Assembly (NCBI RefSeq): GCF_008710285.1
Contig: NZ_VYQF01000004.1
Location: 62,001 to 126,000, forward strand
Length of the DNA stretch: 64,000 bases
Reading direction: 5' to 3'
DNA from: Ginsengibacter hankyongi
GTDB taxonomy: Bacteria > Bacteroidota > Bacteroidia > Chitinophagales > Chitinophagaceae
Positions 8,315-18,052 of the stretch are shown piece after piece. Every line of letters begins with the position of its first letter. The first letter of the stretch is position 1. The translations under genes and the position numbers were made by a program. Below the pieces are notes generated by a model that did no database searches, had not been told where the DNA came from, and worked only from the letters and a program-made list of their open reading frames with translations.

Positions 8315-8992
8315 ATGGATAGACGCAAATCATTAAAAGCAATTGCATTAGGCACCGTATCAACCGGGATGTTGCTGGATGCCTGCAAACTTGCCGATAA
8401 AAAGGAAGCAGATAATAAAGTTGTTGCCAAAGACAATAATGATGGCAATCCCACTGGAATCAACCGGATGAAGGAAGAAGCCGAACATTATAAAGAAGTA
8501 ACATCCACCACTTTTTTTACTCCCGAGGAAATGGCGACAATTACGGTACTCGGTGATATTATTATTCCGAAAGATGATGTTAGCGGAAGCGCTTCTGATG
8601 CGAAAGTGCCCGAATTTATTGAGTTTATTGTGAAAGATAAACCTGAGCACCAGGTCCCTATGCGTGGAGGACTGCGCTGGCTGGATCTGCAATGCTATAA
8701 CCGGTATCAAAATTCTTTTAAAGATTGTAACAAGCAACAGCAAATAGAAATGGTGGATGAAATTGCTTTTCCAAAGAAAGCTAAGCCCGAGATGAAACAA
8801 GGGGTTGCTTTTTTTAACCTGATGCGTAATTTAACTGCTACTGGTTTTTATACATCTGAAATTGGAGGTAAAGATGTTGGGTATATGGGAAATACTCCTA
8901 ATCAATGGAATGGCGTACCAGCAGATGTTTTAAAGCAATATAATCTTGCTTATACTGACAAGGAATTGAAAGAGTGTATTAGTTTTTCTTAG
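8315..8992 (+). CDS. Gluconate 2-dehydrogenase subunit 3 family protein (Tat/lipoprotein leader)
   Basis: The 225-residue protein begins MDRRKSLKAIALGTV and then LLDAC, which combines a twin-arginine-like motif with a lipobox. Motifs such as FFTPEEMATITVLGDIIIP and the C-terminal GYMGNTPNQWNGVP are typical of the gamma subunit of FAD-linked sugar dehydrogenases. In that family this subunit carries the export signal for the leaderless flavoprotein. It lies 64 bases after the GMC gene and is almost certainly its partner. A cytochrome c subunit is not present nearby. Confidence 0.88.
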   Translation: MDRRKSLKAIALGTVSTGMLLDACKLADKKEADNKVVAKDNNDGNPTGINRMKEEAEHYKEVTSTTFFTPEEMATITVLGDIIIPKDDVSGSASDAKVPEFIEFIVKDKPEHQVPMRGGLRWLDLQCYNRYQNSFKDCNKQQQIEMVDEIAFPKKAKPEMKQGVAFFNLMRNLTATGFYTSEIGGKDVGYMGNTPNQWNGVPADVLKQYNLAYTDKELKECISFS

Positions 8993-9083
8993 TTGATTTT
9001 GCGATTGCTTGATTTTTGCAGTTATTCATTTGCTTTACGATTGAAAAAATAAATATTAATTACATAACCTCCTCTACTTCATT

Positions 9084-9863
9084 ATGAAAAAAAAATTGGT
9101 TTTTATCCCGGCATTTTTATTGGTACTGGTTGCTTCAGTTAATGCACAACAAGCCATGAAACATGAAGACACTGAATTATACACCCCGGTTCCACCGGTA
9201 GTTACTTCTGGCAAATCCTGTGGTGATGCACCTTCCGATGCGATCATTTTATTTGACGGAAAAAGTCTGGACAAATGGGTTTTGGCAGATGACACAACAA
9301 AAGCGGCGGACTGGATTGTAAATAAAGGAATTGTTACCGTTAAAAAAACTTCCGGAAATATCCAAACAAAGCAATCTTTTATGGACTACCAGTTGCATAT
9401 TGAATGGCGCATTCCAAAAGACATCGAAGGTTCCGACCAGGCTCGCGGAAACAGCGGTTTATTTCTTGCATCAATAGGCAAAGGGGATGCCGGATACGAA
9501 ATGCAAATACTGGATAATTATAACAATAAAACCTACACTAACGGACAAGCCGGCAGCATTTACAAACAAAATGCACCGCTAGTAAATCCTAATCGTCCGC
9601 CGGGCGAATGGCAATATTATGATGTAATATGGACTGCGCCGCGTTTTAATGACGATGGTTCTTTAAAAAGCCCGGCAAGAGTAACTGCTTTTTTTAATGG
9701 CATTTTAGTTCAGAATAATTTTGAATTAAAAGGTCCTACCCGTTTTATAGGTCTTCCAACGTACGAAGGTTCTGCACATGGAGCTGCTCCAATAAAATTG
9801 CAGGCACATGGAGATAAGAGTAAACCTATCAGCTTTAGAAATATTTGGGTGAGGCCTCTCTAA
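9084..9863 (+). CDS. DUF1080 (3-keto-disaccharide hydrolase-type) protein, single domain
   Basis: The 259-residue protein starts with a clear signal peptide (MKKKLVFIPAFLLVLVASVNA) and has one DUF1080 domain: AIILFDGKSLDKWV, then NSGLFLASIG, EMQILDNYNN and PISFRNIWVRPL at the C-terminus. Pfam names this family 3-keto-disaccharide hydrolase. With the GMC dehydrogenase and its subunit upstream it could form a periplasmic route in which a sugar is oxidised and the keto-glycoside then cleaved. The substrate is unknown. A strong terminator follows the stop codon. Confidence 0.88.
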   Translation: MKKKLVFIPAFLLVLVASVNAQQAMKHEDTELYTPVPPVVTSGKSCGDAPSDAIILFDGKSLDKWVLADDTTKAADWIVNKGIVTVKKTSGNIQTKQSFMDYQLHIEWRIPKDIEGSDQARGNSGLFLASIGKGDAGYEMQILDNYNNKTYTNGQAGSIYKQNAPLVNPNRPPGEWQYYDVIWTAPRFNDDGSLKSPARVTAFFNGILVQNNFELKGPTRFIGLPTYEGSAHGAAPIKLQAHGDKSKPISFRNIWVRPL

Positions 9864-9876
9864 CGAAGGTTGACAC

Positions 9877-9925
9877 AAAATGCCAATGATCAACATTATA
9901 ATAGAATGTTGATCATTGGCATTTT
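9877..9925. terminator. Bidirectional terminator between DUF1080 and RND genes
   Basis: Two 21-base arms (9877-9897 and 9905-9925) are perfectly complementary around a 7-base loop. A-runs and T-runs flank the arms on both sides, so the hairpin can end the plus-strand DUF1080 transcript and the minus-strand efflux operon. It lies 13 bases after one stop codon and 6 bases before the other. Confidence 0.85.
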
Positions 9926-9931
9926 ACTTTC

Positions 9932-12900
9932 TTAATCTGCTTCAATATCCTTATGTTCTTCAGGGTTATAATTGGCCTGTAATTCTGCCAGTTTTTTCTT
10001 CCCGTAAGATATACGTGTGATTAATACAAATAATACCGGAACGATAAATATTGCCAGTGTAGTGGCTGACAGCATTCCTCCAAATACAGTCCAGCCAATA
10101 GTTTTACGGGATTCAGCGGCAGCCCCGCTGGCAAATGCCAGTGGAAGTACACCAAAAATAAATGCAAGCGACGTCATAACTATTGGGCGTAAACGAAGTT
10201 TTACAGCAGCTAAGGTTGCCTTTATTACATCCATGCCCACATCCACTCTCTCTTTAGCAAATTCTACTATCAAAATAGCATTTTTTGCAGCAAGACCAAT
10301 GAGGGTGATCAAGCCTATCTGTGCATAGATATTATTAGTGAGGTTTGGCAGGAACGTAAGGGTAATTATTGATCCTAATGCGCCGATAGGAACTGCAAAA
10401 AGCACCGAAAATGGAATGGACCAGCTTTCGTACAATGCCGCAAGAAAAAGAAATACAAACACTATAGAAATCGCAAATATTGTTGTACGACTGTTTCCAG
10501 CCTTAATCTCTTCAGTACTCATTCCTGAAAATTCATAGCCATATCCCACAGGCAAAGCTTTTGCAGCTGTTTCTTTTAAAGCATCTATAGCCTGGCCGCT
10601 ACTGTATCCTGCTTTAGCATTGCCATTAATTTCTATTGACCGGTAAATATTGTAATGCGATACTAAAGAAGGGCTTTCAATTACTTTGGCAGTAACTAAT
10701 GAGCCTAGCGGAATCATGTTGCCCTGGCTGTTACGCACATAATAATTTTCAAGATCGGCAAGTGAAGAACGATAATTGCTATCAGCCTGAGCTACGACCC
10801 TGAAATTTCTGCCATATAAATTGAAATCATTAATATAGCTGCTCCCTAATAGAGTTGACATAGTTGCGTATACATCTGCAATTGATACCCCTAATTGTTT
10901 CGCTTTCTCACGGTCCACATCTATCTGGTAGCCGGGCGTATGTGAACTGAAAAATGTATAGGCCATTCCTATTTCAGGTCTTTTATTTAAAGCAGCTAAA
11001 AAATTTCTGGCTACTTTCTCAAACTCCTGGATACTATCTGTGCTTGTTGTTTGTTGAAGTTCAAATGTAAAACCTGATGTTTGTCCTAATCCCGGAATTG
11101 CTGGCGGAGAAATTGCCAGAATCCTCGCTTCTTTTATGTCGCCCGTCACCTGCTGTATTTTTTTGATCACACTTTGTGCATTGTGCTCATTACCTTTCCT
11201 GTCGTCCCATGGTTGTAATAAAACGAAAATTGTTCCCACATTAGATTTATTGGAGAAACTGATGATGTTTAATCCTGCTATTCCACCGACCACTCTTACT
11301 TCCGGGATAGTTAATATTTTTGCCTGAATTTGTTTTAGCATGTCAATACTGCGATTGGTAGAAGCTGCCTCAGGAAGCTCATAAGTAACGTAAAGACGGC
11401 CTTCATCTTCGGATGGTATAAAACCAGTCGGTTTATTTTTGAAAAGAAAAAATAAACCAACGAAAATAACAATCAGTAAAATTAAAACATAAGGCGTTTT
11501 TTTAATCCATTTGGAAACCCCTCTTGCATATGATGCATTTACTTTGCCAAATCCTTTATTGAATGATGCATGAAATTTTTCAAGCCAATTCTTTTTGGCA
11601 TCTTTATCTTTTGATGGCTTAAGCATTATTGAACACAATGCCGGCGTTAATGATAAAGCGACAAAAGCTGATATAATTACTGATACAGCAATTGTAATAG
11701 CAAACTGCTGGTAAAGCCGGCCTACGATACCTGGGATGAAACCCACAGGAACAAACACTGCTGCCAATATTAAGGCAATTGCAATTACAGGCCCTGAGAT
11801 ATCTTTCATTGCTTTTTTTGTGGCATCCTTCGGGGAGAGATTGTTGTAATCAATGTTATGCTGAACAGCTTCAACAACCACAATTGCATCATCCACCACG
11901 ATACCAATTGCCAGTACGAATGCAAAAAGGGTAAGTGTGTTAATAGTGAAACCGAAAGGGATAAATAATATAAAGGTTCCGATGAGGGAAACAGGTATAG
12001 CCAGTATAGGTATTAAGGTTGCTCGCCAACTTTGGAGAAATAGAAATACCACAATTGTTACTAACGCCAGTGCTTCTAAAAGAGTATATAAAACTTCCTT
12101 CATTGAAGTTTTTACAACAGAGACTGTTTCCAATGGAATCAGGTAGTCTATATCGTTAGGAAATGTTTTTTTTAACTCTGCAAGTGTTTTTGTTATCCCG
12201 TCATACGTTTCCAAGGCGTTAGCGCCAGGTGCCTGGTATATTAATAAAAACGTGGCAGGCTTCCCATTTACAAGGGCATTGTTTCCATAATCAAATTTCC
12301 CCAATTCTATTCTTGCTATATCTTTTAAGTAAATGATATTTCCTGTGGCAGGATTAGAGCGAACAATAATATTACTGAATTGATCTACCGTATTGATTCT
12401 GCTGTTGGTTAACACGCTATATTCGAAACTTTGATTGCCGGGTTGTGGGTTGCCGCCAACAGTTCCTGCTGCAATTTCCAGGTTTTGTTCGTTGATAGAA
12501 GCCGTTACATCAGAAGGGCTAACGCCAAGCGCAGCAAGCTTTCGGGGATCCAGCCAGATGCGCATTCCAAAATCATCACCTCTTGATAAAATATCGCCTA
12601 CACCTTTTACCCGCTGCAAAGCATCCTTCATATAGATGTTTACATAGTTGCCAATAAATTTGGAATCGTGTGTTCCGTGGGGAGAATAAAATGCGAGAGC
12701 AACCATGATACTCGGATTGCGCTTTCTTACAGTAACGCCTAAACGCTTTACGGCATCAGGCAATGTAGGCAATGCAACATTCACCCTGTTTTGCAGGTCA
12801 AGTGCCGCAATATCCACGTTAGTTCCTACATCAAAAACTGCACTTATACCACTTTGGCCGCTTGCAGTGCTGTTACTTGAAATGTACGACATACCTGGGG

Positions 12901-13117
12901 TACCATTAATTTGCGTTTCTATTGGTGTGGTGGTTGTTTGTTCCACGGTTCTTGCATCAGCGCCTGTAAAAGTCCCCCCAATATTTACGGTGGGTGGTAT
13001 AATATCAGGATACTGCGCAATGGGTAAAGACGAAAACGAAATAATACCAACCAGGACTATCACAATAGAAATAACAATTGCAGTAATAGGTCGTCGTATA
13101 AAAGTTTCAGCGATCAT
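9932..13117 (-). CDS. RND efflux pump inner-membrane transporter (HAE1 type)
   Basis: The 1061-residue protein has the AcrB-like layout: a first membrane helix at once (FIRRPITAIVISIVIVLVG), a large periplasmic porter domain, a helix bundle with the proton-relay motif GIVVDDAIVVVE near residue 405, and a second duplicated half ending in helices (AAKNAILIVEFAKE). Length and motifs match hydrophobe/amphiphile efflux pumps. It is the last gene of a tolC-adaptor-RND operon and overlaps the adaptor by four bases. Typical cargo would be toxic organic compounds; the substrate cannot be read from sequence. Confidence 0.95.
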   Translation of the reverse strand: MIAETFIRRPITAIVISIVIVLVGIISFSSLPIAQYPDIIPPTVNIGGTFTGADARTVEQTTTTPIETQINGTPGMSYISSNSTASGQSGISAVFDVGTNVDIAALDLQNRVNVALPTLPDAVKRLGVTVRKRNPSIMVALAFYSPHGTHDSKFIGNYVNIYMKDALQRVKGVGDILSRGDDFGMRIWLDPRKLAALGVSPSDVTASINEQNLEIAAGTVGGNPQPGNQSFEYSVLTNSRINTVDQFSNIIVRSNPATGNIIYLKDIARIELGKFDYGNNALVNGKPATFLLIYQAPGANALETYDGITKTLAELKKTFPNDIDYLIPLETVSVVKTSMKEVLYTLLEALALVTIVVFLFLQSWRATLIPILAIPVSLIGTFILFIPFGFTINTLTLFAFVLAIGIVVDDAIVVVEAVQHNIDYNNLSPKDATKKAMKDISGPVIAIALILAAVFVPVGFIPGIVGRLYQQFAITIAVSVIISAFVALSLTPALCSIMLKPSKDKDAKKNWLEKFHASFNKGFGKVNASYARGVSKWIKKTPYVLILLIVIFVGLFFLFKNKPTGFIPSEDEGRLYVTYELPEAASTNRSIDMLKQIQAKILTIPEVRVVGGIAGLNIISFSNKSNVGTIFVLLQPWDDRKGNEHNAQSVIKKIQQVTGDIKEARILAISPPAIPGLGQTSGFTFELQQTTSTDSIQEFEKVARNFLAALNKRPEIGMAYTFFSSHTPGYQIDVDREKAKQLGVSIADVYATMSTLLGSSYINDFNLYGRNFRVVAQADSNYRSSLADLENYYVRNSQGNMIPLGSLVTAKVIESPSLVSHYNIYRSIEINGNAKAGYSSGQAIDALKETAAKALPVGYGYEFSGMSTEEIKAGNSRTTIFAISIVFVFLFLAALYESWSIPFSVLFAVPIGALGSIITLTFLPNLTNNIYAQIGLITLIGLAAKNAILIVEFAKERVDVGMDVIKATLAAVKLRLRPIVMTSLAFIFGVLPLAFASGAAAESRKTIGWTVFGGMLSATTLAIFIVPVLFVLITRISYGKKKLAELQANYNPEEHKDIEAD

Positions 13118-14298
13118 TTTTTAATTTCTTTTTTATCAGATGTATTCATAGTTTTCTGGTTCTTATTTTCGGGTGACGCAGGAGGAGCAGTAATCACCAC
13201 TGATCCCTGGTGCAGGTTCTGCACTCCCTGCACAACAATTTTTTGCTCTTCACTCAATCCGGTTTTAATGATAACCTCACTTCCTATTTGTTTTCCCAGC
13301 TGTACTTTTTGCTGAGAAACCTTGTTACTATCGCCCACCACATACACGAAGAATTCTCCTAATTGTTCGGTCACTGCCTTATAAGGAATAATCGTTGATT
13401 TTAAAGACGAACTGTTTTTAACCCTTACTGTTGCGTTCATGCCCGGTTTAAGCATTCCTTTTTCATTGGGGAAAACAAGTCTTGTTTTTATAGTTCCTGT
13501 TTGAGGATCAACCGCACGATCTATTAAACTTATTTTCCCCGGGTAGGGGTAAACGTTATCTCCAAATGCTATTGTAAAAATTGAATCTTTTATATTCGAC
13601 CCGGTTTGTTGAAGTTGAATGAAACGGTAAATATCTTTTTGGTCCACCGTAAAATCGACTGCAATGGGTGTGTTGGTTGAAACGGTATTTAAAACGGTTT
13701 GTCCGGCAACTACCGCCGTTCCTACCTTTACCTGTGAAATTCCAATTGTGCCTGTAAAAGGTGCACTTATAGTCGCAAATCTGATATTGGATCTCACGGC
13801 CGCCACATTTGCCTTTGAAGCGGCTACCTGTTTTTTAGCGGCTTCCAGCGCTGCATCAGCATAGTCTACCTGTTGTTTTGCTACTGCATCGTGTTTGTCG
13901 AGCTCATGATAACGATCTGCATCTTTTTGTGCCTTTAATAAATTTGATTCCTGCACCTGCAGATTAGCAACGCTTTGTTCATAATTGGCCCTGTACACTT
14001 CAGCATCTATGGAATATAATTTTTGGCCCTTTTGCACCTTACTGCCATCTTTAAAATAAATACCGGTAACATAGCCACTAACCTGCGCCGTTAGTTTTAT
14101 TTCGTCCAATGCTGCAATGGTAGCGGGATACTCATCATAATATACCGCATCACTCGATTTTACTTCCTGTATGGTTACGGGTATTGCAGCCTGCGGCTGC
14201 TGTTGTTGCATAGTTTCACTTTTTTTATCTCCGCCACATGAGGCCATAATTATTGCGCACATAACAGGGAGAAATAAATAAAGTCTTTTATAATTCAT
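13114..14298 (-). CDS. RND periplasmic adaptor (membrane fusion lipoprotein)
   Basis: The start at 14298 (MNYKRLYLFLP) is preferred to 14319. It gives a normal SPII signal ending in IIMASC and avoids overlap with the tolC stop. The mature part has a biotinyl-lipoyl-like half (LTAQVSGYVTGIYFKDGSKVQ begins it), a coiled-coil hairpin rich in Ala/Gln near residues 95-165, a second lipoyl half (FATISAPFTGTIGI), and beta-barrel and membrane-proximal domains. It links the RND transporter to the outer-membrane channel. Its stop overlaps the RND start. Confidence 0.94.
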   Translation of the reverse strand: MNYKRLYLFLPVMCAIIMASCGGDKKSETMQQQQPQAAIPVTIQEVKSSDAVYYDEYPATIAALDEIKLTAQVSGYVTGIYFKDGSKVQKGQKLYSIDAEVYRANYEQSVANLQVQESNLLKAQKDADRYHELDKHDAVAKQQVDYADAALEAAKKQVAASKANVAAVRSNIRFATISAPFTGTIGISQVKVGTAVVAGQTVLNTVSTNTPIAVDFTVDQKDIYRFIQLQQTGSNIKDSIFTIAFGDNVYPYPGKISLIDRAVDPQTGTIKTRLVFPNEKGMLKPGMNATVRVKNSSSLKSTIIPYKAVTEQLGEFFVYVVGDSNKVSQQKVQLGKQIGSEVIIKTGLSEEQKIVVQGVQNLHQGSVVITAPPASPENKNQKTMNTSDKKEIKK

Positions 14299-14308
14299 AC
14301 TATTTATT

Positions 14309-15658
14309 TTAATATACAATATTGCCTAATGCCTGCTGAACATCTACTTTACTTGAAAGCAACTGGTACATGGCATTATAAAAATTTATTTGAGCTGTTC
14401 GTAAATCAGTTTCTGCATTGATAACTTCGAGATAGGATTTAACACCCGACCTGTATTGTAATCTTATTACATCATACACTTCATTTGCCAACGACAAATT
14501 TTCTTTCAGGCTGTTATAATTGTAAAGGTTGCTTTTATAAGTGGCCATCGCCTTCGTATATTGGGTATTAATATTATTTTGAATGCTCGTGATGGTATTA
14601 TCAACCTGAGTCATCTGCAACTCTGCCTGTTTTATTTGCTGTAATCTTTTGCCGCCCTGGAAGATAGGTATCGATAATAAAATACCTGCATAAGAATTGG
14701 GATAGCTTTGTCCATATAATTTGCTAAACCTGTTGTTAAGAAAATTAAGATTATAATTTCCGAATGCAGAAACTTCAGGAAGAAAACTCCATTTATAATA
14801 TTGCAGATTGTATTGCTGTAATTTCTTTTGTGTTTCCAATAACTGAATTTCAATCCTGTTGGAATAGTTTATGTTTTCTAAAGTATCCAACAAAATTTCA
14901 TTCGCCATTTGAGCAGAATCATATACCAGCTCAAAATTTTCTGTAGCCGGATAGCCCATCAATTCCTTTAAATAAATATATTTTGCTTGTGCCGATTCTT
15001 CTCCAAACTTCTTCTGCGCTTTTGCATTGTTTAATGAAATAGTTGCCCTTTTGTAATCCGTTTTATCTACAATTCCGCTCTGGTATTGATAATATGCGTC
15101 TTTTAAGCTCACCTCTATCCGGGCAATATCCTGTTCTGTTACATCCAGTTGTTGCTTGGTAAGCAACACATCGTAAAAAGCCTTGCTTACCATAACGGCA
15201 AGATTTATATTTTGCTCTTTCGTATTTTGTTTTGATTGAAGACGGACATCTCTTGAACTTCTTGAAGCAAGAAGCAAATCCCTGTTGAAAATATTTTGTG
15301 TTGCACCGAATTGTAAGGCGGATGTATTTTTAGATCCGATACTAACTATGTTTCCATTAAAATTTGAAGAGGGTAATTTAAAATTAGTTTGAAAGTTGTA
15401 ATTAAAATTAACCTGCGGATACCATTCTGATAATTTGCTTTTAATGGTCGTTTCGGTTATTGCTTCATCAAGTTTAGCGTTTTTAATATCAGGGTTATGA
15501 TTGATTGCATAATGAATACAGTTAGTAAGAGTAGCCTGGTCAATCACACTGTCCGTTACATTTTGCTGTGCATTTACAATGTATGGGAAAAACAAAACCG
15601 TGATTAATTTCCAAGTTTTACCCCATGAAAATCTGCTAATCAAATTCCAATTGTTCAT
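14309..15658 (-). CDS. TolC-family outer-membrane efflux protein
   Basis: The 449-residue product has a signal peptide (cleavage near FPYIVNAQQ) and two repeated OEP domains made of long amphipathic helices. The repeats are marked by LTNCIHYAINHNPDIKNAK in the first half and by YKSNLYNYNSLKENLSLA and QYRSGVKSYLEVINAETDL in the second. Such trimers form the exit duct of tripartite pumps. It is the first gene of the efflux operon, 79 bases downstream of the repaired end of tetR, so readthrough from tetR is possible. Confidence 0.94.
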   Translation of the reverse strand: MNNWNLISRFSWGKTWKLITVLFFPYIVNAQQNVTDSVIDQATLTNCIHYAINHNPDIKNAKLDEAITETTIKSKLSEWYPQVNFNYNFQTNFKLPSSNFNGNIVSIGSKNTSALQFGATQNIFNRDLLLASRSSRDVRLQSKQNTKEQNINLAVMVSKAFYDVLLTKQQLDVTEQDIARIEVSLKDAYYQYQSGIVDKTDYKRATISLNNAKAQKKFGEESAQAKYIYLKELMGYPATENFELVYDSAQMANEILLDTLENINYSNRIEIQLLETQKKLQQYNLQYYKWSFLPEVSAFGNYNLNFLNNRFSKLYGQSYPNSYAGILLSIPIFQGGKRLQQIKQAELQMTQVDNTITSIQNNINTQYTKAMATYKSNLYNYNSLKENLSLANEVYDVIRLQYRSGVKSYLEVINAETDLRTAQINFYNAMYQLLSSKVDVQQALGNIVY

Positions 15659-15737
15659 ATACCTTTTTTAATTTCCATTTTATTTTGCATATAATTTTCT
15701 GCTGCAATTTTTATTGCACCCCGCACCAATCAATCGT

Positions 15738-16323
15738 TTAATCACCTGATTTTATACCGTCCCAAATAATGTTGGCCATCTTACAAAGATCGGCATCCTT
15801 AAAGCCGAACCGGCCGGTTACATGATATTTTGCAGTAGCTCTTATACAACCAAACACCGCGGAAGCGATCAACAAATATTCCATTTTTTTTTAGATACCC
15901 TTTATCCATTCCATATTGAAAAAATTCATTAAACCTGCTTACCGATCCCTTCGCATCTTTTTTTGAAAGAGTTTTTATATACGGTGAACTGGTAAATTGT
16001 TCATTAAAAAATAATGCGCTTGGGTTATTAATAAAATATTTACAAAGATTTATCCAGCCGTCGAAAAATTGTTGTTTATAAGACTTGCTGCTGTTTGTTT
16101 TACTAAACATTGCATTCACCATCTCTGTTTTTATCCGCTGGTGAAGTTCAACGATAATTGCGTCTTTGCTGGGAAAATAATGATAAATGGTTCCTGAAGC
16201 CACGCCTGCATGTTTGGCGATCATACTAATGGGTGTACCATGAAACCCATTATCTTTTATTAATTCAAGAGTACTTCTTAAAATAGCTTCTTTCTTATCT
16301 GCTATGTCCGATTGAACGATCAT
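15738..16323 (-). pseudogene. TetR-family regulator, frameshifted in an A9 run
   Basis: The first 146 codons encode a normal TetR protein with helix-turn-helix MIAKHAGVASGTIYHYFPSK. At a run of nine T on the plus strand (15884-15892) the frame changes, and the read frame ends early at 15799 with an unlike tail (KSYCKISCNRPVRL). Removing one base restores a sensible C-terminus with EYLLIASAVFGCIRATAKYH, then FKDADLCKMANIIWDGIK, ending at 15738. The repaired protein is about 194 residues, the usual size. It may be a sequencing error, a true mutation or slippage-controlled expression. Its likely target is the adjacent efflux operon. Confidence 0.85.
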
Positions 16324-16488
16324 TCGGGCGGTAAATTAAAACTTTATCACCATTAATTTTTTTTTTAATTCTGATGATTTCGCTTATGTAGTATATGATT
16401 GTTTTGTGACAAGGACTTCGATTTTAAAAATCTTATTTTCTTGGTGCTGATTAAAAAACCACACATTGTCTTGCTATAATTATATATA

Positions 16489-17985
16489 TCAGCTACTTAT
16501 TTTATGGAGGTCGTGCATATATTTTTTTAAAGAAGGATAAAGATTTTTATAAACAGTATAATAATGTTTATAAACCGAAACATTCTTTCTGTCAGGTCTT
16601 ATAGTAATATCATCTTCCTGGTGGAGCGAACTGTAGTTATTAATAACTTTTAATGCTTTCATGCCCATTAACGCAGCCCCTATGGAGGATGCATCTTCAG
16701 TTTGCACAAGGCAAAGTTTTTTATCCGTTATATCCGCTAATATCTGCATCCATGTTTTGGAGTGTACAAAACCGCCGCTCACATTCAGTTGCGTTATGGA
16801 TGTTGTGGACGATTCTATTATTTCGAGAATACTTTTTAACGAAAAGCAAATTCCTTCGACTGCCGCTCTTACAAAATGGACATTGGTATGAAATGATTTT
16901 ATACCCAAAAAAACCCCGGTGGCTTTCTCATCCCAGATAGGTGCTCTTTCTCCGTACAGATAAGGTAAAAAAATGAGTCCTTCGCAACCTGCGGAAATTG
17001 ATTCGATAGATTTGAAAACGTTTTTATAATCAATTTGAGAAGGGGTATCATTATTTAAAAATGTTTTAAATAGCCACTTCATAACGTTGCCGCCATTATT
17101 TAGCGGACCGCCGCTTATAAAAGCTTTTTCGTCTAAAACATAATTAAAAATCATAGCATGATAATTAATTAGCGGCTTGGTGCCGGCAATTCTTACAGCT
17201 CCACTGGTGCCAATGGTAAGTGCTGCAATGCCCCGCCTAATGGCGTTGCTTCCAATATTGGCAAGGCAGCCGTCACTCGCGCCAATGCAAAAATTTACAT
17301 TGGAGGGAATATTCAATTTTTTTGCAACAGAACTATTCACCATGTTCCTTGTAAAATTTGTTGCAACCGGTTTGGAAAGCTGGCTTGCTGTAACGCCGCA
17401 AAACTCCAATGAAGGCTGGTTCCAGTCTTTATTTTCAATATTGAATAAGCCGGTAGCCGATGCAATTGAATAATCTATTTCATAAGTATTAAATAAACGA
17501 TGCCAGATAAATTCTTTAATGGAAATGAATTTACCTGCTGCTTTAAAAATTTGTGATTCATTTTCTTTCAGCCATTTTATTTTACACAATGGCGACATAG
17601 AATGAACCGGGGTGCCTGTTGATTTATAGATTTCTTCCGCCGCTAAAGAATTTCTCAAGTCGCCGGCAATTTTTTCGCTTCTTGTATCTTCCCACGTAAT
17701 TAAAGCAGTGATGGGAATATTTTTATCATCAACAACCAGCAGGCTATGCATCGCACTGCTAAGACTAACGCATAAGGGTACATGTTTTGTTTTCAACATG
17801 ATTTGCTGTATGCATTTAACAAATGCTTTCCATATAATTTCGGGATTTTGTTCGGAGTAGCCAGGTTGAGAACTGCTGGTTTTATAATACATCTGTGAAG
17901 CCGCAACGGGCTTTCCTGCAATGTTTACCGCCACTGCTTTTGCGCTCCCGGTTCCAATATCAACACCAATAACATATTGCTCCAT
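16489..17985 (-). CDS. FGGY-family carbohydrate kinase, probably gluconokinase
   Basis: The 498-residue protein begins with the phosphate-binding motif YVIGVDIGTGSAKAVAVN and has the later ALTIGTSGAVR and NVSGGFVHSKTWMQILADI motifs of the FGGY fold. The N-terminal PGYSEQNPEIIW and the spacing best resemble gluconokinase and xylulokinase subgroups. Phosphorylation of gluconate would suit the sugar-acid genes in this window, but xylulose cannot be excluded. It is transcribed leftward, 67 bases after an FMN reductase gene. Confidence 0.82.
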   Translation of the reverse strand: MEQYVIGVDIGTGSAKAVAVNIAGKPVAASQMYYKTSSSQPGYSEQNPEIIWKAFVKCIQQIMLKTKHVPLCVSLSSAMHSLLVVDDKNIPITALITWEDTRSEKIAGDLRNSLAAEEIYKSTGTPVHSMSPLCKIKWLKENESQIFKAAGKFISIKEFIWHRLFNTYEIDYSIASATGLFNIENKDWNQPSLEFCGVTASQLSKPVATNFTRNMVNSSVAKKLNIPSNVNFCIGASDGCLANIGSNAIRRGIAALTIGTSGAVRIAGTKPLINYHAMIFNYVLDEKAFISGGPLNNGGNVMKWLFKTFLNNDTPSQIDYKNVFKSIESISAGCEGLIFLPYLYGERAPIWDEKATGVFLGIKSFHTNVHFVRAAVEGICFSLKSILEIIESSTTSITQLNVSGGFVHSKTWMQILADITDKKLCLVQTEDASSIGAALMGMKALKVINNYSSLHQEDDITIRPDRKNVSVYKHYYTVYKNLYPSLKKYMHDLHKISS

Positions 17986-18052
17986 TATTTTATTTTTAAA
18001 TCAATTTTAAAATTATCGTTTTAAAATTGATTCATAATTAAATCCGGAGCAG

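Noticed and set aside
9932-13124. Several plus-strand open frames inside the RND gene
   Set aside because: They lie antisense to a full-length, well-conserved transporter and show no family features.
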